DNA of 64,000 nt from G963663315 sp963663315. Lineage in GTDB: Bacteria; Pseudomonadota; Gammaproteobacteria; Arenicellales; Poriferihabitantaceae. The stretch is taken from the NCBI GenBank assembly GCA_963663315.1, contig OY760176.1, positions 2,232,001 through 2,296,000 of the forward strand, given 5' to 3'. The notes beneath the pieces are model-generated. The model was not told the DNA's origin and made no database searches. It saw only the letters and a list, made by a program, of their open reading frames with translations. The position numbers were made by a program, and so were the translations under genes. Below, piece after piece: positions 53,202 to 62,590 of this stretch (the stretch's first letter is position 1; each line of letters opens with the position of its first letter).

Positions 53202-53972
53202 ATGTGTATATTGTTTCTCGCCATTAACCGGCACCCCGACTACCCGTTGATAATTGCGGCCAACCGGGATGAATACCATGATCGCCCGAGTCAGGCCATG
53301 CACTATTGGCCTGACCACCCTGAAATACTGGCCGGGCGGGACCTGGACAAGGGCGGAAGCTGGCTTGGAGTCAATCATAAAGGCAGTTTTTGCGCGGTCA
53401 CGAACTTCCAGACCGGGAGGCCCACTGCTCCCGACAGGCAAAGCCGGGGTCATCTGGTTTCGAGGATTCTGACCAATGATTCCAGCGGTCCGGGCGGGGA
53501 TGATTTTACAGACTACCTGAAGCACAACTATACCAGATTTAATCCGTTCAATCTCATATTTGGAAACCGTTCCGCCATCCGGATTTTTTGCAGCCAGGAC
53601 AATTCAATGAAAACACTACCCGATGGGTATCACAGTGTCTCGAACGGTTACATTGATCACGAATGGCCCAAGATGTCTTCCGGCGTGAGAAAGCTGACCG
53701 AAATCGTCGAAAGGAAGTTACCGGTCGAGATAAACGAGTTGAACAAGATAATGCACGATCAGACCAAAGCGGGGGATGATCTGCTGCCGGAAACCGGGTC
53801 AGGAAAGGAGTTTGACCGATTTATTTCATCTGTTTTTATCCGTGGTGACGACTATGGTACGCGCACCACTACCTGCCTGTTGTATTCCGCGCAGGTGATC
53901 ACGGCACATGAAATCAATTATGATCGCCTGGGGCAAAGCATCGGGCATCAGGAATTTACACTGCATGCCTGA
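53202..53972 (+). CDS. NRDE (TANGO2-like) family protein
   Basis: This 256-aa protein has the NRDE motif that names the family in IIAANRDEYHDRP (about 17-29), with the N-terminal Cys at position 2 as in Ntn-like members (MCILFLAINRHP). 'AGRDLDKGGSWLGVN' and 'TCLLYS' are further conserved stretches. TANGO2-like proteins have been linked to haem or lipid handling; the bacterial role is unknown. ATG 53202 is chosen because it gives the conserved MC start. Confidence 0.9.
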   Translation: MCILFLAINRHPDYPLIIAANRDEYHDRPSQAMHYWPDHPEILAGRDLDKGGSWLGVNHKGSFCAVTNFQTGRPTAPDRQSRGHLVSRILTNDSSGPGGDDFTDYLKHNYTRFNPFNLIFGNRSAIRIFCSQDNSMKTLPDGYHSVSNGYIDHEWPKMSSGVRKLTEIVERKLPVEINELNKIMHDQTKAGDDLLPETGSGKEFDRFISSVFIRGDDYGTRTTTCLLYSAQVITAHEINYDRLGQSIGHQEFTLHA

Positions 53973-54011
53973 ACATCGGCGCTTCATATAAAACACCGGG
54001 GTTGAAACAAC

Positions 54012-54392
54012 ATGAACTGGCCAGAAAATCAAATGAGCGTCCTGCTCGAACTACTGCAACCCTGCTCGACTTCCCCGATGACAGGATTTACCCGTAATGG
54101 ATGTTGTGAGACCGGTCCCGGGGACCACGGTGCGCATACCGTGTGCGTGCAGGTTACCAATGAGTTTCTGGCATTCAGCAAGGCAAAGGGCAATGATCTG
54201 AGTACCCCGGCGCCACAATTCGGCTTTCCCGGATTAAAGGAAGGAGACCGATGGTGCCTGTGCGCCCAGCGATGGGTCGAAGCGCTGCATGCAGGCGCTG
54301 CCCCCAGAGTGGTGATGCGCGCCACCCATGAAAAAGCGCTGGAGCACATCAATTTTTCCGACCTTGCCAGTCATGCCATAGATATGTCTTGA
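54012..54392 (+). CDS. DUF2237 family protein
   Basis: This 126-aa protein matches DUF2237: 'LQPCSTSPMTGFTRNGCCETGPGDHGAHTVC', then 'EFLAFSKAKGNDLSTPAPQFGFPGLKEGDRWCLCAQRW'. The many conserved Cys and His suggest metal binding, but no function is known. It lies one base before the FAD oxidoreductase start. Confidence 0.92.
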   Translation: MNWPENQMSVLLELLQPCSTSPMTGFTRNGCCETGPGDHGAHTVCVQVTNEFLAFSKAKGNDLSTPAPQFGFPGLKEGDRWCLCAQRWVEALHAGAAPRVVMRATHEKALEHINFSDLASHAIDMS

Positions 54393-54393
54393 A

Positions 54394-55641
54394 ATGGACG
54401 ACCCGAAACAGCATGTTGCGGTTATCGGTGCGGGGATTGCCGGGGTAAGCTGTGCACTGTGGCTCCAGAAAAAGGGATTCGAGGTTACCCTGGCAGACGG
54501 CAATGAACCCGGTTCGATAACCTCTTCCGGTAATGCCTGCACCATCGCCGATCACGGTTGCATTCCGGTCAACGACCCAGGGCTGATCAGGCGGTTGCCA
54601 TCGTTGATGTTTGGCAGGGAAAGTCCGTTAAGCATTGATCCCTGGTATGCCCTGACCCACCTCCCATGGATGCTGTCATTCCTGAAACACTGTCGGCAGC
54701 GGGAAGTCAGAAAAACCATTGACGCACTGGGTCTTATCTTAAAGAACACCAATGCCGGGCTGGACCCGCTCATTTCGCTGACCGGAACCGGCGACCTGTT
54801 CATCGCCAACGGCTGTCTGCAAGTTTATGAAACCGCGCTGGAGTTTGAAAAAGCCAGAGCCAGCCATCAGATTCGGGCAGACCAGGGGGTTGAATTTTCT
54901 GAAATCAACCGCGATGAAATTATTGATCTCGAACCCAATCTGAATCGCAGATTCGAAAAAGGCATCATTTTCAGGAATACACGACAAACCCTCAATCCGA
55001 AAACCCTGGTAAGCCGGTTTTTCCAACACTTCATGGATGCGGGTGGAAATTTCGTTTCCGACCATGCCAGCGGTATTGTCCACACCCCGAACGGCATCCG
55101 GATTCATCTTCACAGCAAGAATTCTTTGATGGCGGACAAGGTCGTGATCAGTAGCGGCGCATTTTCCAGACAGATCAAGGGTTGCGGTTCAGGAAACCTC
55201 CCTCTGGATACGGAAAGAGGCTACCACATTCAGTATGCCGGCTTGCATGATATGGTCAACCGCCCTGTGTCCTGGGTCGAGAGCGGATTTTACGTAGTCC
55301 CGATGAACGAAGGGTTGCGCTGTGCCGGTACAGTGGAGATCGCCGGATTGTCACCGAGAAAGAACCGGAGGGTTCTGGACTACATGATCCGTAAATCCCG
55401 ACAAATGCTGGATTTACCTCAAAGCCCGACTTCTGACTGGCTTGGCTTCCGACCAACCATGCCCGATTCGCTCCCCGTGATCGGTCCCTCGACTGACTCG
55501 CCCGACACCTGGTATGCCTTCGGCCATCATCATCTTGGCCTTACCCTTGCGGGCATAACCGGGAAGCTGATTGCAGAAATGATAGCGGATGAATCGCCTT
55601 GCATTGACATACGGCCCTTCTCCCCATCCCGATTCAATTGA
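54394..55641 (+). CDS. DadA-like FAD-dependent D-amino-acid dehydrogenase family protein
   Basis: This 415-aa protein has the FAD-binding loop VAVIGAGIAGVSCALWL (about 8-24) and the DAO-fold C-terminal 'GFRPTMPDSLPVIGPS' and 'FGHHHLGLTLAGITGKLIAE' motifs typical of DadA-like enzymes. It would oxidise a D-amino or imino acid and pass electrons to quinone. It is in line with DUF2237 and NRDE genes. The substrate is uncertain. Confidence 0.87.
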   Translation: MDDPKQHVAVIGAGIAGVSCALWLQKKGFEVTLADGNEPGSITSSGNACTIADHGCIPVNDPGLIRRLPSLMFGRESPLSIDPWYALTHLPWMLSFLKHCRQREVRKTIDALGLILKNTNAGLDPLISLTGTGDLFIANGCLQVYETALEFEKARASHQIRADQGVEFSEINRDEIIDLEPNLNRRFEKGIIFRNTRQTLNPKTLVSRFFQHFMDAGGNFVSDHASGIVHTPNGIRIHLHSKNSLMADKVVISSGAFSRQIKGCGSGNLPLDTERGYHIQYAGLHDMVNRPVSWVESGFYVVPMNEGLRCAGTVEIAGLSPRKNRRVLDYMIRKSRQMLDLPQSPTSDWLGFRPTMPDSLPVIGPSTDSPDTWYAFGHHHLGLTLAGITGKLIAEMIADESPCIDIRPFSPSRFN

Positions 55642-55738
55642 TGCAGAATAAGTCGAAAGACAAATCACTGGAATCCTGGATATGGGCTGCGGCCTGTTCC
55701 ATCCGAGGCGCAAAAGATGCACCCCTGTCAAATACCCC

Positions 55739-56674
55739 TCATCGAAAATACTTCATTACATTCGATCTGGTTTGTTCCCAGCCCTGCTCAAGCACCCGGA
55801 TTATTTCTTCCGGTAAAGGCCCGCCTTTAACCGCAGCCATATTATCCTGCAGATGATTTAACCGGCTGGCGCCCAGAATGATTCCATCACCCTGTGTGGC
55901 AGAAAGCCTGGAATGATGAACCAGCCATCTGAGTGCTGCATCTGTCGGAGTGATCTGATGTTGCGTACATATCTGTGTAAATCTGCTCAATGCCTCGAAA
56001 TACTCTGCTTTCCAGTAACGACCCCGGTAGCTGTCAGAGTATTCAAATCGACCCGGCGGCGGTGATTCAGATAAAGCTTTATGTTTTCCGGTCAGCAGCC
56101 CCCCTGCCAGGGGGTTGTAGACATAAAAACTCATATCGTAATTACGCAGGCAGTCAAACAGCTCGCGCTCCACATCGCGAGTCAGGGCGTTGTACATTCC
56201 CTGGTAAACAACAGGGATCATCCATCTTTTGTGACGACAAATCTCGACCACTTCTGCAACCTGCCAGGCCGCGAAATTACTTAATCCAAACCTCTTGAAT
56301 TTGTCTTGCTGATAAAATTCGGCGCAGACTGACAATGTGTCTTCAATCGGCGTCTGTATATCTGGAGAATGCAGGTACAGCAAATCAACCGCCTCCATCT
56401 GCAACCGCTGCAATGAAGTATTAAACTGATTACGAACCTCGTCCGGTTTTAATCCATCGCCGTCCCAGGGATTGACCTTAGTGGCAATCTTAAATTTGTT
56501 TTTACCTTTCCCGTCGAGCATTTTCCCGAGCAGCCGCTCAGTATTTCCCTGATTATACTGGTAAGCGGTATCCAGCTCATAACCCCCCTGGTCAGCAAAC
56601 AGCCCTGTCATCCTGAGGGAATCTCTCTCATTAACCTGATCCGAAAAAGTCATCGTCCCGAGAATTGTTTTCAT
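55739..56674 (-). CDS. Aldo/keto reductase
   Basis: This 311-aa TIM-barrel protein has the aldo/keto reductase start 'ILGTMTFSDQV', the catalytic tetrad region 'LDTAYQYNQGNTE' (Asp, Tyr), 'KIATKVNPW' (Lys) and 'DLLYLHSPD' (His). It belongs to the AKR7/aflatoxin-aldehyde-reductase-like branch and uses NADPH. The ATG directly follows the TAG of the upstream DUF1330-like small gene, so the two are co-translated. Confidence 0.9.
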   Translation of the reverse strand: MKTILGTMTFSDQVNERDSLRMTGLFADQGGYELDTAYQYNQGNTERLLGKMLDGKGKNKFKIATKVNPWDGDGLKPDEVRNQFNTSLQRLQMEAVDLLYLHSPDIQTPIEDTLSVCAEFYQQDKFKRFGLSNFAAWQVAEVVEICRHKRWMIPVVYQGMYNALTRDVERELFDCLRNYDMSFYVYNPLAGGLLTGKHKALSESPPPGRFEYSDSYRGRYWKAEYFEALSRFTQICTQHQITPTDAALRWLVHHSRLSATQGDGIILGASRLNHLQDNMAAVKGGPLPEEIIRVLEQGWEQTRSNVMKYFR

Positions 56675-56839
56675 CTACCCGACCCCCTCAACAATCACAA
56701 GATCTCGCACATAAGCCTTGTTCACATACTCCATCGCCACCTGATATTTTTCTGCCACAGATTTCCACAATTCAGCATATTTTGCCGCAGCAGCCTGATC
56801 TGCTGGCGTTGTTGCTTCAACCATCCAGTATCCTGCCAT
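56675..56839 (-). CDS. Short DUF1330-like protein
   Basis: This 54-aa frame starts MAGYWMVEATTPADQ, contains 'KYAELWKSVAEKYQ' and ends DLVIVEGVG with a TAG touching the next ATG. The order of elements resembles DUF1330 (dimeric alpha-beta barrel proteins of about 95 aa), but the second half of the domain is missing. ACAGGTGAG lies upstream of the ATG as a ribosome site, so it is probably translated. It may be a shortened family member or a remnant. Confidence 0.55.
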   Translation of the reverse strand: MAGYWMVEATTPADQAAAAKYAELWKSVAEKYQVAMEYVNKAYVRDLVIVEGVG

Positions 56840-56875
56840 AATCTCACCTGTCCAAATAGTAAATTATAAAGACCG

Positions 56876-57223
56876 CTAATGGCCGTAAATATTGATGTAT
56901 TTCAGGCAAATAACCCGCAGGCAGGATGCAATGTTTTTATCATTGGCAACCAGGCATTGGTCATGGATCATTTCAATCATCTCCGGGAGTTCCTTGTCGA
57001 GGTCGCGGGTCAATTCTTCCAGTACGTGCCAAAATGCCGTTTCAAGCCGGACTGTAGTGCTGTGCCCATGAATTCTGAAACCTCTTTTCTGGGGGGCAAA
57101 CTCATTGATCTGGTCCGTCGAACATGCAGCAAACATGTGTGACAACGCATCGGTCGTTTCCATATATATTGACATAATCTGATCCCCGCCCGGTTGGCAA
57201 TAAATACTACCGTTCACTTTCAT
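56876..57223 (-). CDS. Ribbon-helix-helix domain protein (RHH_4 type)
   Basis: This 115-aa protein has a C-terminal domain 'RGFRIHGHSTTVRLETAFWHVLEELTRD' followed by 'NIASCLRVICLKYI', the pattern of the RHH_4 family (strand for DNA contact, then two helices). Such proteins are putative DNA-binding regulators. The first 45 residues are not conserved-looking. An ATG sixteen codons in (57175) is an alternative start. It is the first of a minus-strand run toward the aldo/keto reductase. Confidence 0.68.
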   Translation of the reverse strand: MKVNGSIYCQPGGDQIMSIYMETTDALSHMFAACSTDQINEFAPQKRGFRIHGHSTTVRLETAFWHVLEELTRDLDKELPEMIEMIHDQCLVANDKNIASCLRVICLKYINIYGH

Positions 57224-57262
57224 TGTATAGGTATATTATCCTGATCGTAAAGAGACGCCGAT

Positions 57263-57617
57263 ATGGAGTTTTTCCGAAAAACACTTGACCCAGTAATCGC
57301 CCTCGCTGCAATAGCGATCCTGGACGTTTTCCTAATTTTGCAGATAGGCGCCTGGACCGTGGGCGGGGGTGAAACCATGATGACCGGCCTGATAGCCGAA
57401 TTTTTTATTGGCGATGCAATCGGGCGAATCCCGTTCTGGCAACTGGTGTTTCAACCGGACGCCAGTTACTGGAAAATTTATATCAGCCTGGGCATGCTGT
57501 TCGGCGCCATTGTCGGCGCCGGCGACCATGAGTGGTGAACCTGTTCTGCAGGGACTGCAATTTGGATACGCCAATGCTGGCAGCGGTCGGCCTGAGCGCG
57601 GTGTTGTTCCCGTATAG
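57263..57617 (+). pseudogene. Membrane protein fragment, possibly YeeE/YedE-like, frameshifted
   Basis: The first frame (91 aa, stop 57538) has two hydrophobic helices ('PVIALAAIAILDVFLILQIGAW' and 'YWKIYISLGMLFGAIVGAG'). The second frame, entered near 57517 by one base, continues as TMSGEPVLQGLQFGYANAG to 57617. The second helix followed by a G-A-x-x-S-G-E string resembles YeeE/YedE sulfur-compound permeases, which have eight or more helices. If so, the gene is broken and truncated. The family guess is weak. Confidence 0.4.
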
Positions 57618-57912
57618 TGCGATGACCCGAGAACAGGTGATGTCAGCGCAGCAACCCTTACCGATGGAAGATTTCGACCTGGTCGATCTTGGAGAAGACT
57701 ACGGCCAACTATCCGTGTTCGGCCATCATGTTTCACTGGTGTTCGACCATGGCCTGCTGGAGTTGTCGCCAGAAATTATGGAAGGCGCCGAACTGATTGA
57801 GCTGGCGGATGTGGCGTCGTTCTCTTTGTTCGATGATCCCGAAATTCCGGACTTGCCTGTGCATTTGTTTGCAGGGCTGCTTGAAAAATCGGACGCAGTT
57901 ATCAATGTTTGA
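57532..57912 (+). CDS. Hypothetical protein
   Basis: I do not recognise this frame of up to 126 aa. From the internal ATG 57574 it would have a short hydrophobic start (LAAVGLSAVLFPYSA) and an acidic body with 'GHHVSLVFDHGLLELSP'. It overlaps the preceding membrane fragment. Its stop overlaps a possible 44-aa frame by 7 nt. The acidic, non-repetitive composition suggests a real gene, but evidence is thin. Confidence 0.4.
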   Translation: MVNLFCRDCNLDTPMLAAVGLSAVLFPYSAMTREQVMSAQQPLPMEDFDLVDLGEDYGQLSVFGHHVSLVFDHGLLELSPEIMEGAELIELADVASFSLFDDPEIPDLPVHLFAGLLEKSDAVINV

Positions 57913-58039
57913 ATCTGGCATGCCTACTGACGGCAAATCCACAATTCTGGTTCTTGAAACAGAACTTCATGACCGGAATGACGTACCCGTCACGCCACTT
58001 GAGATCAGCGCCATGCGGCAGTATTTACTTTCCCAGTAA
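57906..58039 (+). CDS. Possible 44-aa small protein
   Basis: This short frame (MFESGMPTDGKS ... YLLSQ) starts inside the end of the previous one. It has no recognised motif and no strong ribosome site. It is listed because of the overlapping start and lack of any other gene here. Confidence 0.25.
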
Positions 58040-58162
58040 AATAACGCTCCACGTCTGCTTTCACACAGACACTTGCACTTGCTTGCGTGATCGATTAATG
58101 AAGTTCAAATGATGCCGTTTCGGCTCCTTGCACGGCTGTCCTGCGCATTTATGGCAAGCACA

Positions 58163-58249
58163 CCGTACCCCTCCTCCATCAGGTACGGGCTGTAAACAGG
58201 CTTCCCTTCAGGTGAAATTCTTACGGTGAACTACCTGGATTGTTCACCG
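58163..58249. other. Two successive inverted repeats in a non-coding stretch
   Basis: CCGTACC (58163-58169) pairs with GGTACGG (58182-58188), and CGGTGAA (58224-58230) pairs with TTCACCG (58243-58249). With the csp terminator-like hairpin just downstream, the region 58160-58290 would give three stems in a row as RNA. No open frame of note occurs in 58040-58292. Confidence 0.4.
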
Positions 58250-58261
58250 CAAATGCTTGTC

Positions 58262-58287
58262 TGTGGCCGGTTAAAAACCTGGCCACA
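58262..58287 (-). terminator. Terminator-like hairpin downstream of csp
   Basis: GTGGCCGGTT and AACC(T)GGCCAC form a ten-base-pair stem with a single bulged T around a short A-rich loop. It begins 6 nt after the csp stop on the minus strand. The following T-run is weak, so termination may need Rho or be partial. Confidence 0.5.
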
Positions 58288-58292
58288 AAGAA

Positions 58293-58505
58293 CTAAACGG
58301 GGGTAACGTTATCCGCTTGGGGCCCTTTCTCCCCATTGGTTATTTCGAACGTTACCTGCTGGCCATCGTATAATGTTTTCCTGCCTTCGCCATTAATTGC
58401 GCGATAGTGGACAAAAACATCCGTCTCCCCTTCTCTCTCGATAAAGCCAAAACCTTTGGCATCGTTAAACCATTTTACGGTTCCGGTTACCAGATTACCT
58501 GACAT
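58293..58505 (-). CDS. Cold-shock domain protein
   Basis: This 70-aa single cold-shock domain has VTGTVKWFNDAKGFGFIEREG with RNP1 (KGFGFI) and RNP2 (DVFVHY), the aromatic surface that binds single-stranded RNA and DNA. ATG 58505 has TATGAGG upstream. The roughly 200 nt before the gene have no other gene and would allow the long structured leader usual for csp genes. Confidence 0.94.
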   Translation of the reverse strand: MSGNLVTGTVKWFNDAKGFGFIEREGETDVFVHYRAINGEGRKTLYDGQQVTFEITNGEKGPQADNVTPV

Positions 58506-58713
58506 ACTAACCTCATACTTCAATTAATGAGCCGCTTGGCGGCTGAAAAAAGCCAGCTTTCCGATAAAGCCGTCTTCGAACAATACGATAATTTAACTAG
58601 ACACTCTCATCACCGTATTCGGACGGAAGTGTAGCACCTTTGCAAACAATTCAATAAGTTTATTTGAAATTACGGTCAACTATATCGAAAGTAAAACCGG
58701 ATGTAATTGATTG

Positions 58714-60426
58714 TCAATTCAGCCCGGTCAGGGTGTGGACCAGGGATTCGACAGGGACATTTTCATCCCTGCCGGATGCACGATGGTGATATTCAACGAT
58801 CCCACGCTCAAGACCGCGCTGACCCACTGTGACACGATGCGGGATGCCCAACAACTCAATATCAGCAAACATGACACCGGGTCTTTCGTCCCGGTCATCA
58901 AGCAATACTTCAAAACCAGCCTGCTGTAATTCATGATAAAGCGCATCGACCGTGTTGCGCACGCTGTCGGATTTTTTGATGCCGACAGGCACAATAGCAA
59001 CTTGAAAAGGCGCAATCGATTCGGGCCAGATAATGCCCCTGTCATCGTGATTCTGTTCAATCGCAGCAGCGATAACGCGGGTAACGCCAATGCCATAACA
59101 CCCCATTGCCATTTCAATCGACCTGCCGGATTCATTGAGTACGGTGGCGCTCATCGTCTTGCTGTATTTGGTGCCAAGCTGAAATATATGCCCTACTTCG
59201 ACCCCGCGGGCGATGGTGATTGTGCCATTGCCATCCGGACTCGGATCACCTTCTACCACATTTCGAATATCAGCCACCTCACCTGGAGTGACATCCCGGT
59301 CCCAGTTGATACCAAAATAGTGCTTGTCGTCGACATTGGCGCCCGCACCGAAGTCAGACATCCTGGCAACAATTCGGTCAATAATAAACGGAATGGGCAG
59401 ATTGACCGGCCCCAGCGAACCGGGTCCTGCGCCGATGACATCGCGTATCACCTCTTTATCCGCCATTTTCAGGGGCGAGGCAACCTGGCAGAGTTTTTCT
59501 GCCTTGACCGGATTGAGTTCATGGTCTCCCCGAACCAGTAATGCAACCACCGTGGTTTCACACTGGTCTGACGCTTCAACCACCAGTGTCTTGATGGTTT
59601 TTTCAATCGGCAAATTGAATCTTTCAACCAGGTCAGCGATCGTTCTCACATCGGGCGTCTCGACCAATACCATTTCCTGTTCGGCAGGGCCACGCTTCGC
59701 CTTCGGGGCCACGGCTTCGGCCAGATCGATATTGGCAGCGTACTGGCCATCGCTGGAAAAGGCGATCGCGTCTTCACCCGAATCTGCCAATACATGAAAC
59801 TCGTGAGAGGTGTCTCCGCCAATACTCCCGGAGTGCGCGGCCACAGCACGATAACGCAACCCCAGGCGATCAAAAATTGTACAATATGTCCCGTACATTA
59901 CATCGTAGGTTTCCTGTAGTGAAGCTTGGGTTGTATGAAATGAGTAGGCATCTTTCATGATAAATTCACGTCCGCGCATGACACCAAACCGCGGACGGAT
60001 TTCGTCTCTGAACTTGGTCTGTATCTGATAGAAGTTCATTGGTAATTGACGGTAGCTTCTGATCTCGTTCCTGACCAGCGAGGTAATAACCTCCTCATGA
60101 GTCGGTCCAAGACAAAAATCCCGGCCATGGCGGTCCTTCAATCGCAATAATTCAGGGCCATATTCCTGCCATCGACCAGACAATCTCCAGAGTTCTGCCG
60201 GCTGGACGCCCGGTAACAACACCTGCTGGGCGCCCGCGCGGTCCATTTCTTCGCGCACGATGGCCTCTACCTTGTTCAATACCCGCATCCCCATAGGCAG
60301 CCAACTGTAAATCCCGGCCGCTACCCCGCGAATCAGTCCCGCCCGGAGCATAAGCTTATGAGATATGACCTCTGCGTCGGTGGGCGTTTCCTTGAGGGTT
60401 GCCAGTAATAGTTTTGAGGTGCGCAT
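58714..60426 (-). CDS. proS: Prolyl-tRNA synthetase
   Basis: This 570-aa class II synthetase charges tRNA-Pro. Motif 1 is around 'LIRGVAAGIYSWLPMGMRVLNKVEAIVREEMDRAGA', motif 2 'FRDEIRPRFGVMRGREFIMKDAYSFH', and motif 3 'MGCYGIGVTRVIAAAIEQNHD'. Between motifs 2 and 3 lies the YbaK-like editing domain (about 225-400) of the bacterial form. ATG 60426 gives the usual MRTSKLLL start; an upstream frame adds eight unlikely residues. Confidence 0.96.
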   Translation of the reverse strand: MRTSKLLLATLKETPTDAEVISHKLMLRAGLIRGVAAGIYSWLPMGMRVLNKVEAIVREEMDRAGAQQVLLPGVQPAELWRLSGRWQEYGPELLRLKDRHGRDFCLGPTHEEVITSLVRNEIRSYRQLPMNFYQIQTKFRDEIRPRFGVMRGREFIMKDAYSFHTTQASLQETYDVMYGTYCTIFDRLGLRYRAVAAHSGSIGGDTSHEFHVLADSGEDAIAFSSDGQYAANIDLAEAVAPKAKRGPAEQEMVLVETPDVRTIADLVERFNLPIEKTIKTLVVEASDQCETTVVALLVRGDHELNPVKAEKLCQVASPLKMADKEVIRDVIGAGPGSLGPVNLPIPFIIDRIVARMSDFGAGANVDDKHYFGINWDRDVTPGEVADIRNVVEGDPSPDGNGTITIARGVEVGHIFQLGTKYSKTMSATVLNESGRSIEMAMGCYGIGVTRVIAAAIEQNHDDRGIIWPESIAPFQVAIVPVGIKKSDSVRNTVDALYHELQQAGFEVLLDDRDERPGVMFADIELLGIPHRVTVGQRGLERGIVEYHHRASGRDENVPVESLVHTLTGLN

Positions 60427-60519
60427 GACTTTTGAACGGATGGACAGCAAGCGTTATTTTTGAGGGGTTATACTTGCATTTAACAATATATGCAAATACT
60501 GAGAACCGGTTGGTTTTCT

Positions 60520-61494
60520 TCAGGCGACGATAAATGACTTGCGAAAAAAGCGCAACCAGTTCAGTCCCATTACTTTTTCGATGTCCTCGCTGGTAAACCC
60601 GGCCTGTTCCAGCCCTTGGGCAATATTGCCGAAATGGGTTGAGTTACCAAACCATGCCGGTTGATCGGGCCAACCGGCATTGGATGCCGTCCCTTCGCCA
60701 TAGTCGGTGACTTTACTCCAGCGACCATTTCGCATCCAGGTTACCACTGAATCCGGCTGGTCCTGGCATAAATCCGAACCAATACCTATGCGGTCAATAC
60801 CGATTAACGAAGCGGTGTCGGCAACCATGTTACAAAACTCTTGCAGGGTACAATCCGGTCCTCGCTTCAAATGAAACGGATATAAACTGAAACCAAGCAT
60901 GCCCTCACTCTGCCCGAGCGCCTTGAGCACCGTGTCCGATTTATTGCGCAGGGCCGGTTCAAAAGAGGACGGATTCGCATGGGTAATGGCGATCGGGCGA
61001 TCAGAAATATCAATTGCTTCGAGGGTGGACCGCTCGGCGCTGTGTGACATGTCTATAACCATGCCAACACGATTCATTTCCCTGATGATCTGCCTCCCAA
61101 AGCGGGTAATCCCGGAGTCGTGCAGTTCATAGCAGCCGGTCGCAAGCAGGCTCTGATTGTTATAGCTTAGTTGCATGAAGCGCACACCGAGCTCGTGAAA
61201 AATTTCCACCAGTTGATAGTCATCCTCGATAGGTGAGCAATTCTGGAAACCAAATATGACTGCCGTCCGGTCGTTTTTTTCGGCCTCCAGAACAGCCGCT
61301 GCACAATCCGCTTTGACAACCAAGTCACCATGTTGCTCGAACAATCTGTTCCATTCGCCGATATTTCTCAGGGTTTCAAGGCAAGTCTCATGGTATGCGA
61401 TCGTGACATGGACACAATTCAGGCCTCCCTGGCGCATTTGTTCGAAGATTTCTCGACTCCAGTTGGAATACTGCAATCCATCAATGATCAACAT
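60520..61494 (-). CDS. Membrane dipeptidase family M19 protein
   Basis: This 324-aa metallopeptidase-fold protein starts MLIIDGLQYSNWS. It has 'IFGFQNCSPIEDD' with the bridging glutamate region, 'GMVIDMSHSAERSTLEAI' and 'PIAITHANPSSF' with zinc ligands, and 'IGIGSDLCQD' with the final aspartate. It has no signal peptide, so it acts in the cytoplasm. M19 members cleave dipeptides and related amides. It lies 4 nt after the aldehyde dehydrogenase remnant in the same direction; M19 genes also occur in hydroxyproline and proline-betaine clusters. Confidence 0.88.
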   Translation of the reverse strand: MLIIDGLQYSNWSREIFEQMRQGGLNCVHVTIAYHETCLETLRNIGEWNRLFEQHGDLVVKADCAAAVLEAEKNDRTAVIFGFQNCSPIEDDYQLVEIFHELGVRFMQLSYNNQSLLATGCYELHDSGITRFGRQIIREMNRVGMVIDMSHSAERSTLEAIDISDRPIAITHANPSSFEPALRNKSDTVLKALGQSEGMLGFSLYPFHLKRGPDCTLQEFCNMVADTASLIGIDRIGIGSDLCQDQPDSVVTWMRNGRWSKVTDYGEGTASNAGWPDQPAWFGNSTHFGNIAQGLEQAGFTSEDIEKVMGLNWLRFFRKSFIVA

Positions 61495-61498
61495 GGCC

Positions 61499-62426
61499 TT
61501 AAGCTTTCAGGTAGGTGGTTTTCACCTGGGTATAAAATTCGGCGGCATACTGTCCTTGCTCGCGAGACCCGAAACTGGAGTTCTTCCTGCCACCGAATGG
61601 CACATGATAATCGGTTCCCGAGGTCGGCAGGTTGACCATCACGCAGCCTGATTGTGAATGTTTCCTGAAATGACTGGCATGTGAGAGAGACCGGGTGATG
61701 ATACTGGAAGTCAATCCGAACTCCGTATCATTGGCCAGGTCCAGCGCATGGTCGTAATCATCTGCCTTGATCACGCAGGTGATCGGCCCAAACACTTCAT
61801 CCTTATTGATTTGCATCGCGTTTTTTCCATTTATGAACAACGCCGGCTTCATATAGTATCCCGGGGTGGATAGTTCAATACGGTCTCCGCCATGAATCAA
61901 CTCTGCACCTTCTTGCTTGCCAATTGCCAGATATTTCTGGTTTTGATCCAGTTGTGCCTGATCCACAACTGGACCAATGTTGGACCTTTCGTCCAGAGCA
62001 TGACCGGTGACCAACCGGCTCTCTGGTCACCTGAATTTCTACTCCGGGTCGGACAGAGTCACAGATATCCCCCATTTGCCGCAACACTTCAGCAGCGTAA
62101 TATGTGAAAAACTGTCCGGCACGATAGACCTCTCCTTTCCCTTCGGGCACGGTCTTGCCCTCTTCCCGGCACAGTAATTCGCCCAACTCTGTGGAACCAT
62201 CCATCAGGGTCCGGCCTATCGCCATCAGCACGTTGTAACGCTGCTCCAGCCCGCTGTCAGCCCAGATGGCCTGTGCTTTGCGGGCAGCGTCGACAGCCTC
62301 CTCAACCTGTGCCGTACTGGCCTGGGAAAACTCACCGACGACATCCCGGGTATCTGACGGGTTTACATCCGGTATGTTGTCGACCCCATCAACCCATCGG
62401 CCGTTAATATAATTCCGTGTTTTCAT
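61499..62426 (-). pseudogene. Aldehyde dehydrogenase (2,5-dioxovalerate/KGSADH type) with internal deletion
   Basis: The first part from ATG 62426 runs MKTRNYINGRWVDG to 'GVEIQVTREPVG' like a normal NAD(P)-dependent aldehyde dehydrogenase. At about 62003-62018 the match jumps to a different frame, 'GHALDERSNIGPVVDQ', and then runs to the end ('VMVNLPTSGTDYHVPFGGRKNSS'). About 180 residues are missing, including the catalytic Glu and Cys. The C-terminal part resembles alpha-ketoglutarate-semialdehyde dehydrogenase. The direct repeat ACCGG at both sides of the joint suggests a microhomology deletion. The gene cannot be active. Confidence 0.87.
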
Positions 62427-62590
62427 TGCCAAAGGCGCCTGTTGCCTGCAATATCAAGTTATCCTGATGATAACGTGAATATTCGGGATTACAACCTCGA
62501 CAGCCGCACCCCAGGCGACTCTTGTTACTTTCAGACTATGATTGATGTGTTGAGTTGATTATTGGACTTCCATACCCCACAATCGTCTTC

